A stretch of 19,235 nucleotides of DNA from contig URJD01000017.1 of assembly GCA_900548075.1 (NCBI GenBank), positions 1 to 19,235 on the forward strand. Direction: 5' to 3'. Under the pieces are notes generated by a model that worked only from the letters and a program-made list of their open reading frames with translations, was not told where the DNA came from and ran no database searches. The stretch is from an uncultured Collinsella sp. (GTDB lineage: Bacteria; Actinomycetota; Coriobacteriia; Coriobacteriales; Coriobacteriaceae). The translations under genes and the position numbers were made by a program. Shown piece by piece: positions 6,681-14,408 of this stretch; position 1 is the stretch's first letter; every line of letters starts with the position of its first letter.

Positions 6681-7724
6681 CTAAAAGCCGTAGCGGCGCG
6701 CAAATTCCTGGGCGAGCTGCGATACATCTTCGCAGGCGTTGGCCCAGGGGGCAAAGTCGGGGGTGTCCGAGATAATGCCGTCGGCCTCCCAAACTGCCTG
6801 GTGCGAAAGGTCCCAGGGGTCGCGCGGCTCGGGTCGGCAGGGAAGATACGGCGTCTGGTACATGGGATTCAGCAAGAAGAACGCGCCGCCCTCGCAGCGG
6901 TTAGCGAACTCACGCAGCGCACGCACCGCCGGGCGCATCTTGTTTGTTTTGAACAGCAAGATCGTGCGGGCGAGCAGGTACCAAGGAGAGTTTTCGAGTG
7001 CGTCTGCCCCCATCTGTTCCTCGAGCTGATGCGCCAGGGCAAAAAAGCCGTCCTGGTCTTCCAAGCGGGCGAGGGCAAGCAATACGGTGCCGGCGGCCCG
7101 GGTGGGATAGCCCTCCGCCTTAAGGACACGGCGAGCATAGTTGGCGGCGGCGCGGTAACGAGCGCTCGCCATGCACAGCTGCGAGATGGCCTCGAGTGTG
7201 TGAAGCCACCCGATAAGGGCCGGCTCGCTCACGGTAAGGTCCGCTGCGGTGACACCGTCGGCCAAAACATTATTGGCCCAATAGTGCGGGGCCTCCATAT
7301 CAAACCCGGGCACGCTCTGTTGCAGGTAGTCGGCCGTGCTCGCCTCGAGCTTCATCAGGTCGCCCAGGCAGGCGTCGACGGGCGTGTCCGCCAAAATGAT
7401 GGCGAGCAGCTGGGCATCGACGGCCAGCGCATCGATGCGGACGATCTTGAGCAGCTCATCACGCATATCGTCGAACAAGCGGTTGCGCGTCTGCTCAAAC
7501 TCCTCGTCGCTGCCCATGTCCTCGATGCGATGGAGCTCGTCGAGCAGGTGGCGATGAACACCGGCATAGGACAGCAGCGCCTGAGCATGCTCGGACTGCG
7601 CATACTTTTGGGGATTCGCGCTAATGTCGTTATGGACAAGCTCGCGTGCTGCATCGGTGAGCTCGGGGTGCGACGCCAGATAGGTGCGCTCCAGGTAGGC
7701 GGGGATGTAGACGCTCGGATCCAT
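6681..7724 (-). CDS. Uncharacterised helical-repeat (TPR-like) protein, 347 aa
   Basis: I do not recognise a named family. The sequence is almost all predicted alpha-helix, with Ala/Leu-rich helical pairs such as ISQLCMASARYRAAANYARR and AAGTVLLALARLEDQDGFFA spaced like tetratricopeptide units in residues 190-280. There is no signal peptide or membrane segment, so it is likely cytosolic. The C-terminal 60 residues are rich in Pro, Trp and aromatic residues. The start ATG at 7724 shares its A with the TAA stop of the preceding gene (TAATG), with GGGAGGAG just upstream, so translation is probably coupled. 45 bp separate it from murT-gatD. Its size and helical make-up resemble the preceding protein and suggest a working pair, but sequence similarity between them is not obvious by eye. 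Confidence 0.85.
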   Translation of the reverse strand: MDPSVYIPAYLERTYLASHPELTDAARELVHNDISANPQKYAQSEHAQALLSYAGVHRHLLDELHRIEDMGSDEEFEQTRNRLFDDMRDELLKIVRIDALAVDAQLLAIILADTPVDACLGDLMKLEASTADYLQQSVPGFDMEAPHYWANNVLADGVTAADLTVSEPALIGWLHTLEAISQLCMASARYRAAANYARRVLKAEGYPTRAAGTVLLALARLEDQDGFFALAHQLEEQMGADALENSPWYLLARTILLFKTNKMRPAVRALREFANRCEGGAFFLLNPMYQTPYLPCRPEPRDPWDLSHQAVWEADGIISDTPDFAPWANACEDVSQLAQEFARRYGF

Positions 7725-8800
7725 TAGAGGTCTCCTCCCTTAAACGGCAAGCCCTGCTCGGCCGCCCGCAGTATGCGCTCGTCGATCTGGGAGCGCACGA
7801 TGTCGTTGGTGGCGACCCAGGCGGCAAAGCTGGCGTTGTCGGGTGCGCCCAGGCCCTCCTGCAGTACCGGCGTCGCCTCGGAGAGTGCAAGGACGAGCTC
7901 GTCGGTGGAGCCTGCACCCACGTTGACGCGGGCATAGACGCCATCGGGAAACTCGGTTTGGAAGTAGAGCGCCTCGGCTGCGTGCGGGCACGAGCGCGCA
8001 AGGATACGCAGGTAGTGTTCGGCGCCCTCGTAATCCAGCTCGCGCCAGGCAGCGCTCATCAGCGCGATGAGCGTCCACGGGTCCAAGTCGCGTTCTGCAT
8101 CCTTGGGACGACGGCGCAGCGGCGTGTTGGCGAGATAGGGGACGGAGTGGGCAGAGCGAAAGCGCTTGAGCTCCTCAGCGGGGTATTCGAGCTTTGCCAT
8201 GGCGAGCATTGCGGTGTGGCGGACGCCGGCAGGATCGTTGGGGGCAAAGTCGAGGCTGCGGTTTGCGGCTTCGAGCGACATGCGGTAGCGGCCGCTAATG
8301 AGCGCGCGCGATGCCAAGGCGGCAAGCCAGCGCAGGTAGGGACGGCGGGTCAGGTCGCCTGCAGCCTCGCGCTCGTAGGGGTCCTGCGCCGAGGCGATCT
8401 TGAGCGCCAGGTCGTGCTCCACCTCGTCGCACTTGGACACCAGATATTGCACGTATTCCTCGTTGGAGTCAGCGGTGAGGGCGCACAACATGCGCTGCGC
8501 ATCCCAGTTGGCCGGATCGAGTGCGGCGGCCTCGCGAAGCATGTTCTCGGCAGCGGCCTCTTCCTGCTCGGCTTGGGCATCGTCGGGGATAAAGGGAATG
8601 CGGTAGTCGACGGCCTCGACCACCTTGGCAATCAGATGCCCGGCGCGGTCGCGATCGTGCACGATGAGCGGCGCGGGGTCGCGGGTGAATTGCTCCATCA
8701 GACGCTCGACGGCGGGGCCGTCGGTGAGCGGGATATTGTCGCGGCGCAAGGCCTCAAGAACGAGGCGATGGCAATCCTCTTGAATGGGATCGAATGCCAT
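7724..8800 (-). CDS. TPR-like protein with similarity to the ST7-type helical repeat, 358 aa
   Basis: Mostly helical and soluble. Residues 155-215 form a recognisable repeat pair: LASRALISGRYRMSLEAANR, then SLDFAPNDPAGVRHTAMLAM. The NP/PND.xGVR turn is shared with ST7-like and related bacterial TPR proteins of unknown function. A further pair (ALMSAAWRELDYEGAEHYLR and the following PHAAEALY) sits near 255-290. The ATG at 8800 follows AAAGGAGG, an excellent ribosome binding site; the open frame reaches 8830, but the extra codons lie over that site. First gene of the minus-strand operon leading into murT-gatD. It probably acts as a scaffold or adaptor, but no partner can be named from sequence. 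A link to cell-wall synthesis is only suggested by context. Confidence 0.85.
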   Translation of the reverse strand: MAFDPIQEDCHRLVLEALRRDNIPLTDGPAVERLMEQFTRDPAPLIVHDRDRAGHLIAKVVEAVDYRIPFIPDDAQAEQEEAAAENMLREAAALDPANWDAQRMLCALTADSNEEYVQYLVSKCDEVEHDLALKIASAQDPYEREAAGDLTRRPYLRWLAALASRALISGRYRMSLEAANRSLDFAPNDPAGVRHTAMLAMAKLEYPAEELKRFRSAHSVPYLANTPLRRRPKDAERDLDPWTLIALMSAAWRELDYEGAEHYLRILARSCPHAAEALYFQTEFPDGVYARVNVGAGSTDELVLALSEATPVLQEGLGAPDNASFAAWVATNDIVRSQIDERILRAAEQGLPFKGGDL

Positions 8801-9300
8801 GGGGCCTCCTTTGCTGCGGTTAGGGTTCAAATATCTCTATATAAGGTTCTAGTTTACCCGCATGTGGCACACCGGGGGTGCCGCACTTGGACTTGCACCT
8901 TTGCACCACGAAGACGGATGTCGCACAAATGTCGGCACCTTGGACGACCGAGTGGTATCACGGTGCCGCAAACGGTCGATTTTTGGCGGCGAACGGTGCA
9001 TATTTTGGAGGGGCACCGTCCTGCCCGGGATATGTAGTCAACCTTGATAAAACGTTTGCCCAGCTTGGGAGTATGAATGCCGCACAAGGGTCTTCAGGGA
9101 TAGAAAAAACGTTTCATCATTGGCGGCTTTAGGTGAATAACTGACCAACCAGAACGGTAAAATAGTGTTTGTCTGAGCGTTGAGACGTTTAGACATCGCG
9201 CATTGTCATCGCCGGCAACGCGCAAACCGGTCCTAACGGAGCCAATTGGGTGCTCCGTTATATACGCAAGTCTAAGAGGGGCTTGTTTAGGAGGCACAGT
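8801..9300. other. 500-bp divergent intergenic region, no credible gene
   Basis: Short overlapping frames exist on both strands (for example 8878-9132 plus and 8854-9087 minus), but none has a good start site or recognisable product. The region contains an inverted repeat CGGCACC/GGTGCCG (8933-8939, 8962-8968), an imperfect tandem repeat of 21-22 bp (8971-8991 and 8992-9013, pattern AACGGT....TTTTGG.GG.G) and a hairpin at 9234-9260. It must contain the promoters of the TPR/murT-gatD operon (AT-rich TATATA stretch near 8838-8845) and of the alcohol dehydrogenase (possible -10 TAAAAT at 9158-9163); neither has a clear -35. Confidence 0.5.
9234..9260 (+). promoter_or_regulatory. Perfect 9-bp hairpin in the alcohol dehydrogenase leader
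   Basis: TAACGGAGC (9234-9242) pairs with GCTCCGTTA (9252-9260) around a 9-nt loop, 40 bases before the start codon. No T-run follows, so it is not a simple terminator. It could be an operator or an mRNA leader structure. Confidence 0.5.
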
Positions 9301-10524
9301 ATGGGACGTTTTACCAATCCTCGCGATCTGTACTTTGGTGAGGGCGCTCGCCACGAGGTGAAGAACCTCAAGGGTAAGAAGGCCATCATCGTTTCTGGCG
9401 GCAGCTCTATGCGCCGCGGCGGGTTCCTGCAGGACGTTGAGGCCGACCTCAAAGAGGCCGGCATGGAGGTCAAGCTGTTCGAGGGCGTCGAGTCCGATCC
9501 CTCCATCGAGACCGTCATGAAGGGCGCAGCCGCTATGCGCGACTTCGAGCCCGACTGGATCGTTGCTATCGGCGGCGGTTCGCCCATCGATGCTGCTAAG
9601 GCCATGTGGGTCTTCTACGAGTATCCCGAGGAGTCCTTCGACAACATTATCCAGCCGTTCAGCTTCCCCGAGCTGCGTCAGAAGGCTCACTTCTGCGCCA
9701 TTTCCTCTACCTCCGGCACCGCTACCGAGGTCACCGCATTCTCCGTCATCACGGATTACGAAAAGGGCATCAAGTACCCGCTGGCCGACTTCAACATCAC
9801 CCCTGATGTCGCCATCGTCGACCCCGAGCTCACCTACACCATGCCCGCCAAGCTGTGCGCTCACACCGGCATGGACGCTCTGACCCACTGCATGGAGGCC
9901 TACGTTTCCACCTGCGCCTCTATGTTCACCGACGCCAACGCTCTGCACGGCATCCGCGAGATCGTTGAGTGGCTGCCCAAGTCCTATGCTGGCGACCATG
10001 AGGCCCGTCAGCACATGCACGAGGCTCAGTGCATCGCCGGTATCGCCTTCTCCTCGGGCCTGCTCGGCATCGTTCACTCCATGGCTCACAAGACCGGTGC
10101 AGCCTTCGAGAACGGTCACATCATCCACGGTGCTGCTAACGCTATGTACCTTGGCAAGGTCATCCAGTGGAACTCCAAGGACCCGCGTGCTGCCGAGCGT
10201 TACGCTTACGTGGCCAAGGAGATCCTGCACCTTCCCGGCGAGACCAACGAGGAGCTCATCGCTGCGCTCGTCCAGAAGATCCGCGACCTCAACGACCAGC
10301 TCAACATTCCGCAGTCCATCAAGGATTACGCGAATGGTGGCGTGAAGGTCGACGCCGAGAACCCGCAGATGGTTTCCGAGGAGGAGTTCCTCGCCAAGCT
10401 GCCCGAGATTGCCGCGAACGCCGAGCAGGACGCCTGCACGCCCGAGAACCCGCGTGAGACCAAGGCTGCCGACTTCGAGAAGATCCTCAAGGCCTGCTAC
10501 TACGACACCGACATCGATTTCTAA
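9301..10524 (+). CDS. Iron-containing alcohol dehydrogenase, 407 aa
   Basis: Cytosolic NAD(P)H-dependent alcohol/aldehyde oxidoreductase of the group III (Fe-ADH) family, close in style to clostridial butanol dehydrogenases. The nucleotide-binding GGGSPIDAAK is at 91-100 and SSTSGTATEVTAFSVI at 135-150. Metal ligands are in place: D192 and H196 in HTGMDALTH, H259 in GIVHSMAH, and probably H276 in HIIHGAANA. The loop between the last two histidines is a few residues longer than in FucO. The start at 9301 follows TTAGGAGG; the frame is open to 9250 but without a site there. It ends in a strong terminator. The substrate cannot be read from sequence; the two GldA-type genes downstream suggest a role in fermentative redox balance. 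Confidence 0.92.
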   Translation: MGRFTNPRDLYFGEGARHEVKNLKGKKAIIVSGGSSMRRGGFLQDVEADLKEAGMEVKLFEGVESDPSIETVMKGAAAMRDFEPDWIVAIGGGSPIDAAKAMWVFYEYPEESFDNIIQPFSFPELRQKAHFCAISSTSGTATEVTAFSVITDYEKGIKYPLADFNITPDVAIVDPELTYTMPAKLCAHTGMDALTHCMEAYVSTCASMFTDANALHGIREIVEWLPKSYAGDHEARQHMHEAQCIAGIAFSSGLLGIVHSMAHKTGAAFENGHIIHGAANAMYLGKVIQWNSKDPRAAERYAYVAKEILHLPGETNEELIAALVQKIRDLNDQLNIPQSIKDYANGGVKVDAENPQMVSEEEFLAKLPEIAANAEQDACTPENPRETKAADFEKILKACYYDTDIDF

Positions 10525-10545
10525 TCGACTCTTGTTATCGTAACG

Positions 10546-10591
10546 AGGGGCTCCGCACGTATCTGTACGGAGCCCCTTTCTTTTTTCTTTT
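10546..10591 (+). terminator. Strong intrinsic terminator after the alcohol dehydrogenase
   Basis: A 10-bp stem AGGGGCTCCG/CGGAGCCCCT with a short inner pairing is followed by TTTCTTTTTTCTTTT. It fills most of the gap to the next gene, whose start codon is only 16 bases further. Confidence 0.9.
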
Positions 10592-10607
10592 AGAGAATGG
10601 GATAGTT

Positions 10608-11708
10608 ATGGCTGCAATTTTCAATAGCCCCAGCAAGTACATCCAGGGTCCGGACGAGCTGGCCAAGCTCGGCTCCTATGTCGAGCCGCTCGGCGCTAAA
10701 GCCCTCGTCATCGTGACGCCTTCGGGCAAGAAGCGCGTCGGTGCCAAGATCGAGGGCGGCTTTGCCGAGGCTAAGGCCGAGCTGCTGTTTGAGGATTTTA
10801 ACGGCGAGTGCTCCAAGGGCGAGGTCGATCGCCTGGTTGCGCTCGCTCGCGACAACGGTTGCGATATCGTCGTCGGCGTCGGTGGCGGCAAGATCCTCGA
10901 CACCGCGAAGGCCGTCGCCTACTACCTGGAGTCCCCGGTTATCATTTGCCCCACCATCGCCTCGACTGATGCACCGTGCTCGGCACTTTCGGTGCTTTAT
11001 ACCGATGACGGCCAGTTCGACAAGTACCTCTTCCTTAAGGCAAACCCCAATATTGTCCTTATGGATACGACGGTTATCGCGGCGAGCCCGGTGCGCCTGA
11101 CGGTTTCCGGTATGGGCGATGCGCTCGCAACCTATTTCGAGGCCCAGGCAACGCACGATGCCGACGGCGGCACCTGCGCTGGCGGCAAGGGCGGCATGGC
11201 CGGTCTGGCGCTTGCCAAGCTCTGCTACGAGACGCTTATGGCCGATGGCGTTAAGGCCAAGGTTGCGCTGGAGAAGGGTGCGCTCACGCCTGCCGTCGAG
11301 CATATCATCGAGGCAAACACGCTGCTCTCCGGCATCGGCTTTGAGAGCTCGGGCCTTGCTGCTGCTCATGCCATCCACAATGGCCTGACGATGCTGCCCG
11401 AGTGTCACGGCATGTATCACGGCGAGAAGGTCGCCTTTGGCACTATCGTCCAGCTGGTACTCGAGGATGCTCCGACTGAGAAACTCGAGGAAGTCTTGGG
11501 CTTCTGCATTGAGCTGGGCCTGCCGGTCACGATGAAGGAACTTGGCGTTGCCGAGCTTACGCGCGAGCAGGCCATGATTGTTGCCGAGGCCGCCTGCGCA
11601 CCCGATGACACCATGTGCAACATGCCGTTTGAGGTGACGCCCGAGATGGTTGCAAACGCCATTCTGGGTGCCGACGCACTGGGTCACTACTATCTCATGG
11701 ATGAGTAA
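10608..11708 (+). CDS. gldA: Glycerol dehydrogenase, 366 aa
   Basis: Oxidises glycerol to dihydroxyacetone with NAD+, or runs in reverse. Full family length, with the N-terminal KYIQGPDEL, NAD-binding GVGGGKILDTAK (90-101), ASTDAPCSALSVLY with substrate-binding D121, and the zinc ligands D171 (GMGDALATYFEA), H254 (AAAHAIHNGL) and H271 (MYHGEKVAFG). All key residues of characterised GldA are present. The start at 10608 has a modest site (GAGAATGGGA) and lies just behind a strong terminator, so expression depends on read-through or on a promoter within the upstream gene. No dihydroxyacetone kinase is seen in the window, so where the product goes is unknown. Confidence 0.93.
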   Translation: MAAIFNSPSKYIQGPDELAKLGSYVEPLGAKALVIVTPSGKKRVGAKIEGGFAEAKAELLFEDFNGECSKGEVDRLVALARDNGCDIVVGVGGGKILDTAKAVAYYLESPVIICPTIASTDAPCSALSVLYTDDGQFDKYLFLKANPNIVLMDTTVIAASPVRLTVSGMGDALATYFEAQATHDADGGTCAGGKGGMAGLALAKLCYETLMADGVKAKVALEKGALTPAVEHIIEANTLLSGIGFESSGLAAAHAIHNGLTMLPECHGMYHGEKVAFGTIVQLVLEDAPTEKLEEVLGFCIELGLPVTMKELGVAELTREQAMIVAEAACAPDDTMCNMPFEVTPEMVANAILGADALGHYYLMDE

Positions 11709-11720
11709 ATCAAGCTAAGG

Positions 11721-11757
11721 AAGGGGCAAAGCCAACAGATGGCTTTGCCCCTTTTTG
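11721..11757 (+). terminator. Intrinsic terminator after gldA
   Basis: AAGGGGCAAAGCC (11721-11733) pairs with GGCTTTGCCCCTT (11741-11753) around a 7-nt loop, followed by TTTG. Confidence 0.9.
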
Positions 11758-11760
11758 CTA

Positions 11761-11791
11761 TGGTGCAAAGGGGTCAGGTTACTTTGCACCA
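11761..11791. repeat. REP-like stem-loop with GGGGTCAGG loop
   Basis: Perfect 9-bp arms TGGTGCAAA (11761-11769) and TTTGCACCA (11783-11791) enclose the 13-nt loop GGGGTCAGGTTAC. It lies between the gldA terminator and the next gene, about 30 bases before that start, where it could also influence expression. GGGG-headed short palindromes of this kind resemble REP sequences mobilised by IS200-like (RAYT) transposases; no such transposase is in the window. A similar build is seen at 4425-4457. Confidence 0.7.
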
Positions 11792-11821
11792 ATCGTTGTT
11801 TGATGAAGGGCGGATTCTCGT

Positions 11822-12889
11822 ATGGCGCTTCCTGTGGTTTACGGCGGTCCCGGCCGGTATGTTCAGGGGCCGGGCGAACTGTCGCGTCAGGGCAGGTATC
11901 TGTCATGGTTGGGCTGCGCTGCCTATGTCTTGTTTGACCAGGGCACCGAGGATCGGCTGTGCAGGCAGATCGTCGATGGATTTCTGGATGAAGATCTAAG
12001 CGAGCCGTTCTTTAAGATTTATGACGGTCCGTGTACGGAAGAGGCCGTTGTAAAAATGGCTAAGGAAGCCCAGACTGAGTATTGCGACATGGTGGTGGGT
12101 ATTGGCGGTGGCAAGATGCTCGATATCGCCAAGGCCGTTGCGTTTTATGCCGAGTTGCCGTTGTGTGTATGCCCCACGGCGGCTTCGATGGACGGTCCGT
12201 GCAGCGCGATTTCGGTGCTGTATCACGAGGATGGGTCGTTCGACCACTACCTGATGCTCGAGAAGAATCCAGACCTGGTCGTGGTCGATACCAACGTGGT
12301 CGCGGCGGCCCCACTGCGTATGACGGTCGCTGGTATGGGCGATGCGCTGGCAACGTATTTTGAGGCGCGTTCGTGCGCCGCGGCGCACGGCGCCAACGAG
12401 CACGGTGGCGCGCCGGGACACTTGGCCTTGGTTGCGGCTCGCGCCTGCTACGACACGCTCATGGAGTGCGGCGTCGCTGCCAAGCGCGATCTCAAAAAGG
12501 GCCGTACATCGCCGGCAGTTGAGCGCCTGATCGAGTGCAATATTCTGCTCTCGGGCGTCGGCTTTGAGAGCGGTGGCTTGGCGTTGGCGCATGCCATCGC
12601 CAACGGTCTGACGATTCTGCCCGAGTGCAAGGCAATGCATGGCGAGGCCGTGGCATTTGGCCTGGTGGTGCAGCTGCGCCTGGAGCGTGCACCCGAGCTT
12701 GATCAGGTGCTCGAGTTTTGCCAACGCGTCGGTCTGCCGACGACGCTCGAGGAGCTGGGCCTTGGCGAGATTTCCGATGCCGATCTGCAGAGTGTTGCAA
12801 ATGCGGTCTTTAGAAATGAACGTAATATGGCCAACGAGCAGGCAAAGGTGACCAAACAAAAGCTCGTGCAGTTCATGTGCGAGGCATAG
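11822..12889 (+). CDS. Second, diverged glycerol dehydrogenase-like protein, 355 aa
   Basis: Paralogue of the preceding GldA, aligned over its whole length: RYVQGPGEL, GIGGGKMLDIAKAVAFYAE (94-112), ASMDGPCSAISVLYHEDGSF, GMGDALATYFEAR and GLALAHAIANGL. The metal ligands are kept (D174, H257, H273), as is the aspartate in ASMDGP. It differs near the active site: HGEKVAFG has become HGEAVAFG, IHNG is IANG, and the segment before the last ligand is shortened. It may use another polyol or hydroxyketone. The start at 11822 follows GAAGGGCGG. The previous terminator and the REP-like loop separate it from gldA, so it may have its own promoter. A weak stem (CTTGATTG/CAATCGAG, 12897-12920) without a T-run follows the gene. 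Confidence 0.9.
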   Translation: MALPVVYGGPGRYVQGPGELSRQGRYLSWLGCAAYVLFDQGTEDRLCRQIVDGFLDEDLSEPFFKIYDGPCTEEAVVKMAKEAQTEYCDMVVGIGGGKMLDIAKAVAFYAELPLCVCPTAASMDGPCSAISVLYHEDGSFDHYLMLEKNPDLVVVDTNVVAAAPLRMTVAGMGDALATYFEARSCAAAHGANEHGGAPGHLALVAARACYDTLMECGVAAKRDLKKGRTSPAVERLIECNILLSGVGFESGGLALAHAIANGLTILPECKAMHGEAVAFGLVVQLRLERAPELDQVLEFCQRVGLPTTLEELGLGEISDADLQSVANAVFRNERNMANEQAKVTKQKLVQFMCEA

Positions 12890-13040
12890 TTTGGCGCTTG
12901 ATTGACCTTGTGCAATCGAGGCGGCGATGGGCCATGGGCTATTTGCCGCAAAGATGCGCCGCGTGTAATTTGCCCGAGGCGTGGGCCGATAGCGTATCAT
13001 TATCTCTTGCTTGTTTGCACTGCTCAGGGAGGGGCCGCGC

Positions 13041-14294
13041 ATGGCGCAGGAACACGATCTGTTTGATGACATTATCGAGATCAGCAAGGGTTTCGACTTT
13101 CTTAAAAACCCGCTTGGCGGTGTGACCGATGCACTCGATCCGTCGGCACCGCAGTGGAATCCTGCCGACTACAAGGAGCGTCCGCGCGGCAACACCATTC
13201 CGTGCTTGACCTGCAAAAACGAGAAGAGCGCCTGCACCGCGTGCATGGACGTGTGCCCGGTCAACGCTATCGAGGTCGAGGAAGACGCCATCGAGATCCT
13301 CGACTCCTGTCGCAAGTGCGGCCTGTGCGCCGCTGCCTGTCCGACCGAGGCGATCATCTCGCCGCGCCTGGCGCCCAAAAACCTGTATGACGATATCGTC
13401 TCTGCTGCTACGAGCCACGAGACCGCCTACGTTACCTGCACGCGCGCCCTTAAGCGCATGCCGCGCGAAAACGAGGTCGTCGTCGCCTGCGTGGGCGATA
13501 TTACTGCCGAGACCTGGTTCTCGGTGCTGGCCGACTATCCCAACGTGAGCGTCTACCTGCCACTGGGCGTGTGCGATAAGTGCCGCAACACCGGTGGCGA
13601 GGATATTCTGGGCGAGGCCATCGCTACTGCCGAGGAGTGGGCTGGTACGGGCATGGGCCTGGAGGTCGACCCCAAGAGCCTCAAGTGCCATAAGCTTCGC
13701 GAGTACGAGCGCAAGGAGTACATGGAAAAGATTGCCCGTACCACGGGCCTGACGGTGACCAAGCTCAATCCGGCGACGGCGGCACTGGCCTCGGTGACGC
13801 AGAAGTTGAAGGCTCACCGTCACCAGATCACGCAGCTCGAGCGCACGCTCAACACCATGTGCGGCACCACGACGACCAAGCGTCGCCGTTCGCTCACGCA
13901 CGGGCGGCAGCTGGTGCTCTCGACATTGCAAAACCATCCCGAGCTTGCCCAGAACATGCAGGTGAGCACGCCGGAGTGCGATTTTGACAAGTGCACGTCG
14001 TGTGGCGAGTGTGTCAACGTGTGCCCCACGTTTGCCTGCGATTTGGTGGGAAGCGGTCGCTTTGCACTGGAGTCCACGTATTGCCTAGGTTGCGGGGCCT
14101 GCGTCAAGGTGTGTCCCGAGCATGCGCTTAAGTTGGTTGAGCATGATGCATCCAACCTGGTCGTCGTCGATCCCGAGGCCGAGGAAAAGGCCGCTCAGAA
14201 GGCCAAGGCCCACGAGGAGGCCGAGAAGGTCAAGGCCGAGGCAAAGGCCAAGCTCGACAAGATGCTCGATCAGGTGGAGAAGCTCGCGGACTAG
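13041..14294 (+). CDS. 4Fe-4S protein with two ferredoxin-like cluster pairs, 417 aa, function unknown
   Basis: Probable cytosolic electron-transfer protein. Residues 55-101 hold one ferredoxin pair: an irregular first motif (C55, C58, C65, C68, C72-Pro) with an insertion between the first cysteines, then a regular C90-C93-C96-C100-Pro. Residues 313-359 hold another pair: C318-C321-C324-C328-Pro and C348-C351-C354-C358-Pro. The middle (about 115-300) carries extra conserved-looking cysteines in YVTCTRA (C133), VVACVGDITAET (C150) and GVCDKC (C178, C181), which suggests another metal or redox site. The C-terminal 40 residues are a Lys/Glu/Ala-rich likely coiled coil. The start at 13041 follows GGGAGGGG. 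There is no signal peptide, Tat motif or membrane segment. No catalytic subunit is adjacent, so its partner is unknown. Confidence 0.88.
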   Translation: MAQEHDLFDDIIEISKGFDFLKNPLGGVTDALDPSAPQWNPADYKERPRGNTIPCLTCKNEKSACTACMDVCPVNAIEVEEDAIEILDSCRKCGLCAAACPTEAIISPRLAPKNLYDDIVSAATSHETAYVTCTRALKRMPRENEVVVACVGDITAETWFSVLADYPNVSVYLPLGVCDKCRNTGGEDILGEAIATAEEWAGTGMGLEVDPKSLKCHKLREYERKEYMEKIARTTGLTVTKLNPATAALASVTQKLKAHRHQITQLERTLNTMCGTTTTKRRRSLTHGRQLVLSTLQNHPELAQNMQVSTPECDFDKCTSCGECVNVCPTFACDLVGSGRFALESTYCLGCGACVKVCPEHALKLVEHDASNLVVVDPEAEEKAAQKAKAHEEAEKVKAEAKAKLDKMLDQVEKLAD

Positions 14295-14321
14295 TCAGCG
14301 AGCTCTATCTCTGCTTCATTT

Positions 14322-14365
14322 GCGCCGCCGCGGTGTCCGGATTCGCCCGGATGCTGCGGCGGCGC
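14322..14365 (+). terminator. GC-rich hairpin between the Fe-S gene and ychF, possible terminator
   Basis: GCGCCGCCGC (14322-14331) pairs with GCGGCGGCGC (14356-14365), with an inner TCCGG/CCGGA stem. It is very stable but lacks a T-run: TATACTTATG follows directly, which is itself a likely -10 box. Confidence 0.55.
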
Positions 14366-14371
14366 TATACT
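14366..14371 (+). promoter_or_regulatory. Possible -10 box of ychF
   Basis: TATACT lies 37 bases before the GTG start and immediately after the hairpin. The -35 region would fall inside the hairpin and is not a clear match, so the call rests on the -10 and its position. Confidence 0.35.
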
Positions 14372-14408
14372 TATGCAGTTTGAAGTACCTGTATCAAAAG
14401 GAGCTGTC

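Noticed and set aside
8854..9087. Small cysteine-rich protein (77 codons, minus)
   Set aside because: Cysteine and arginine content comes from GC-rich repeats; no ribosome binding site and overlapping frames of equal length on the other strand.
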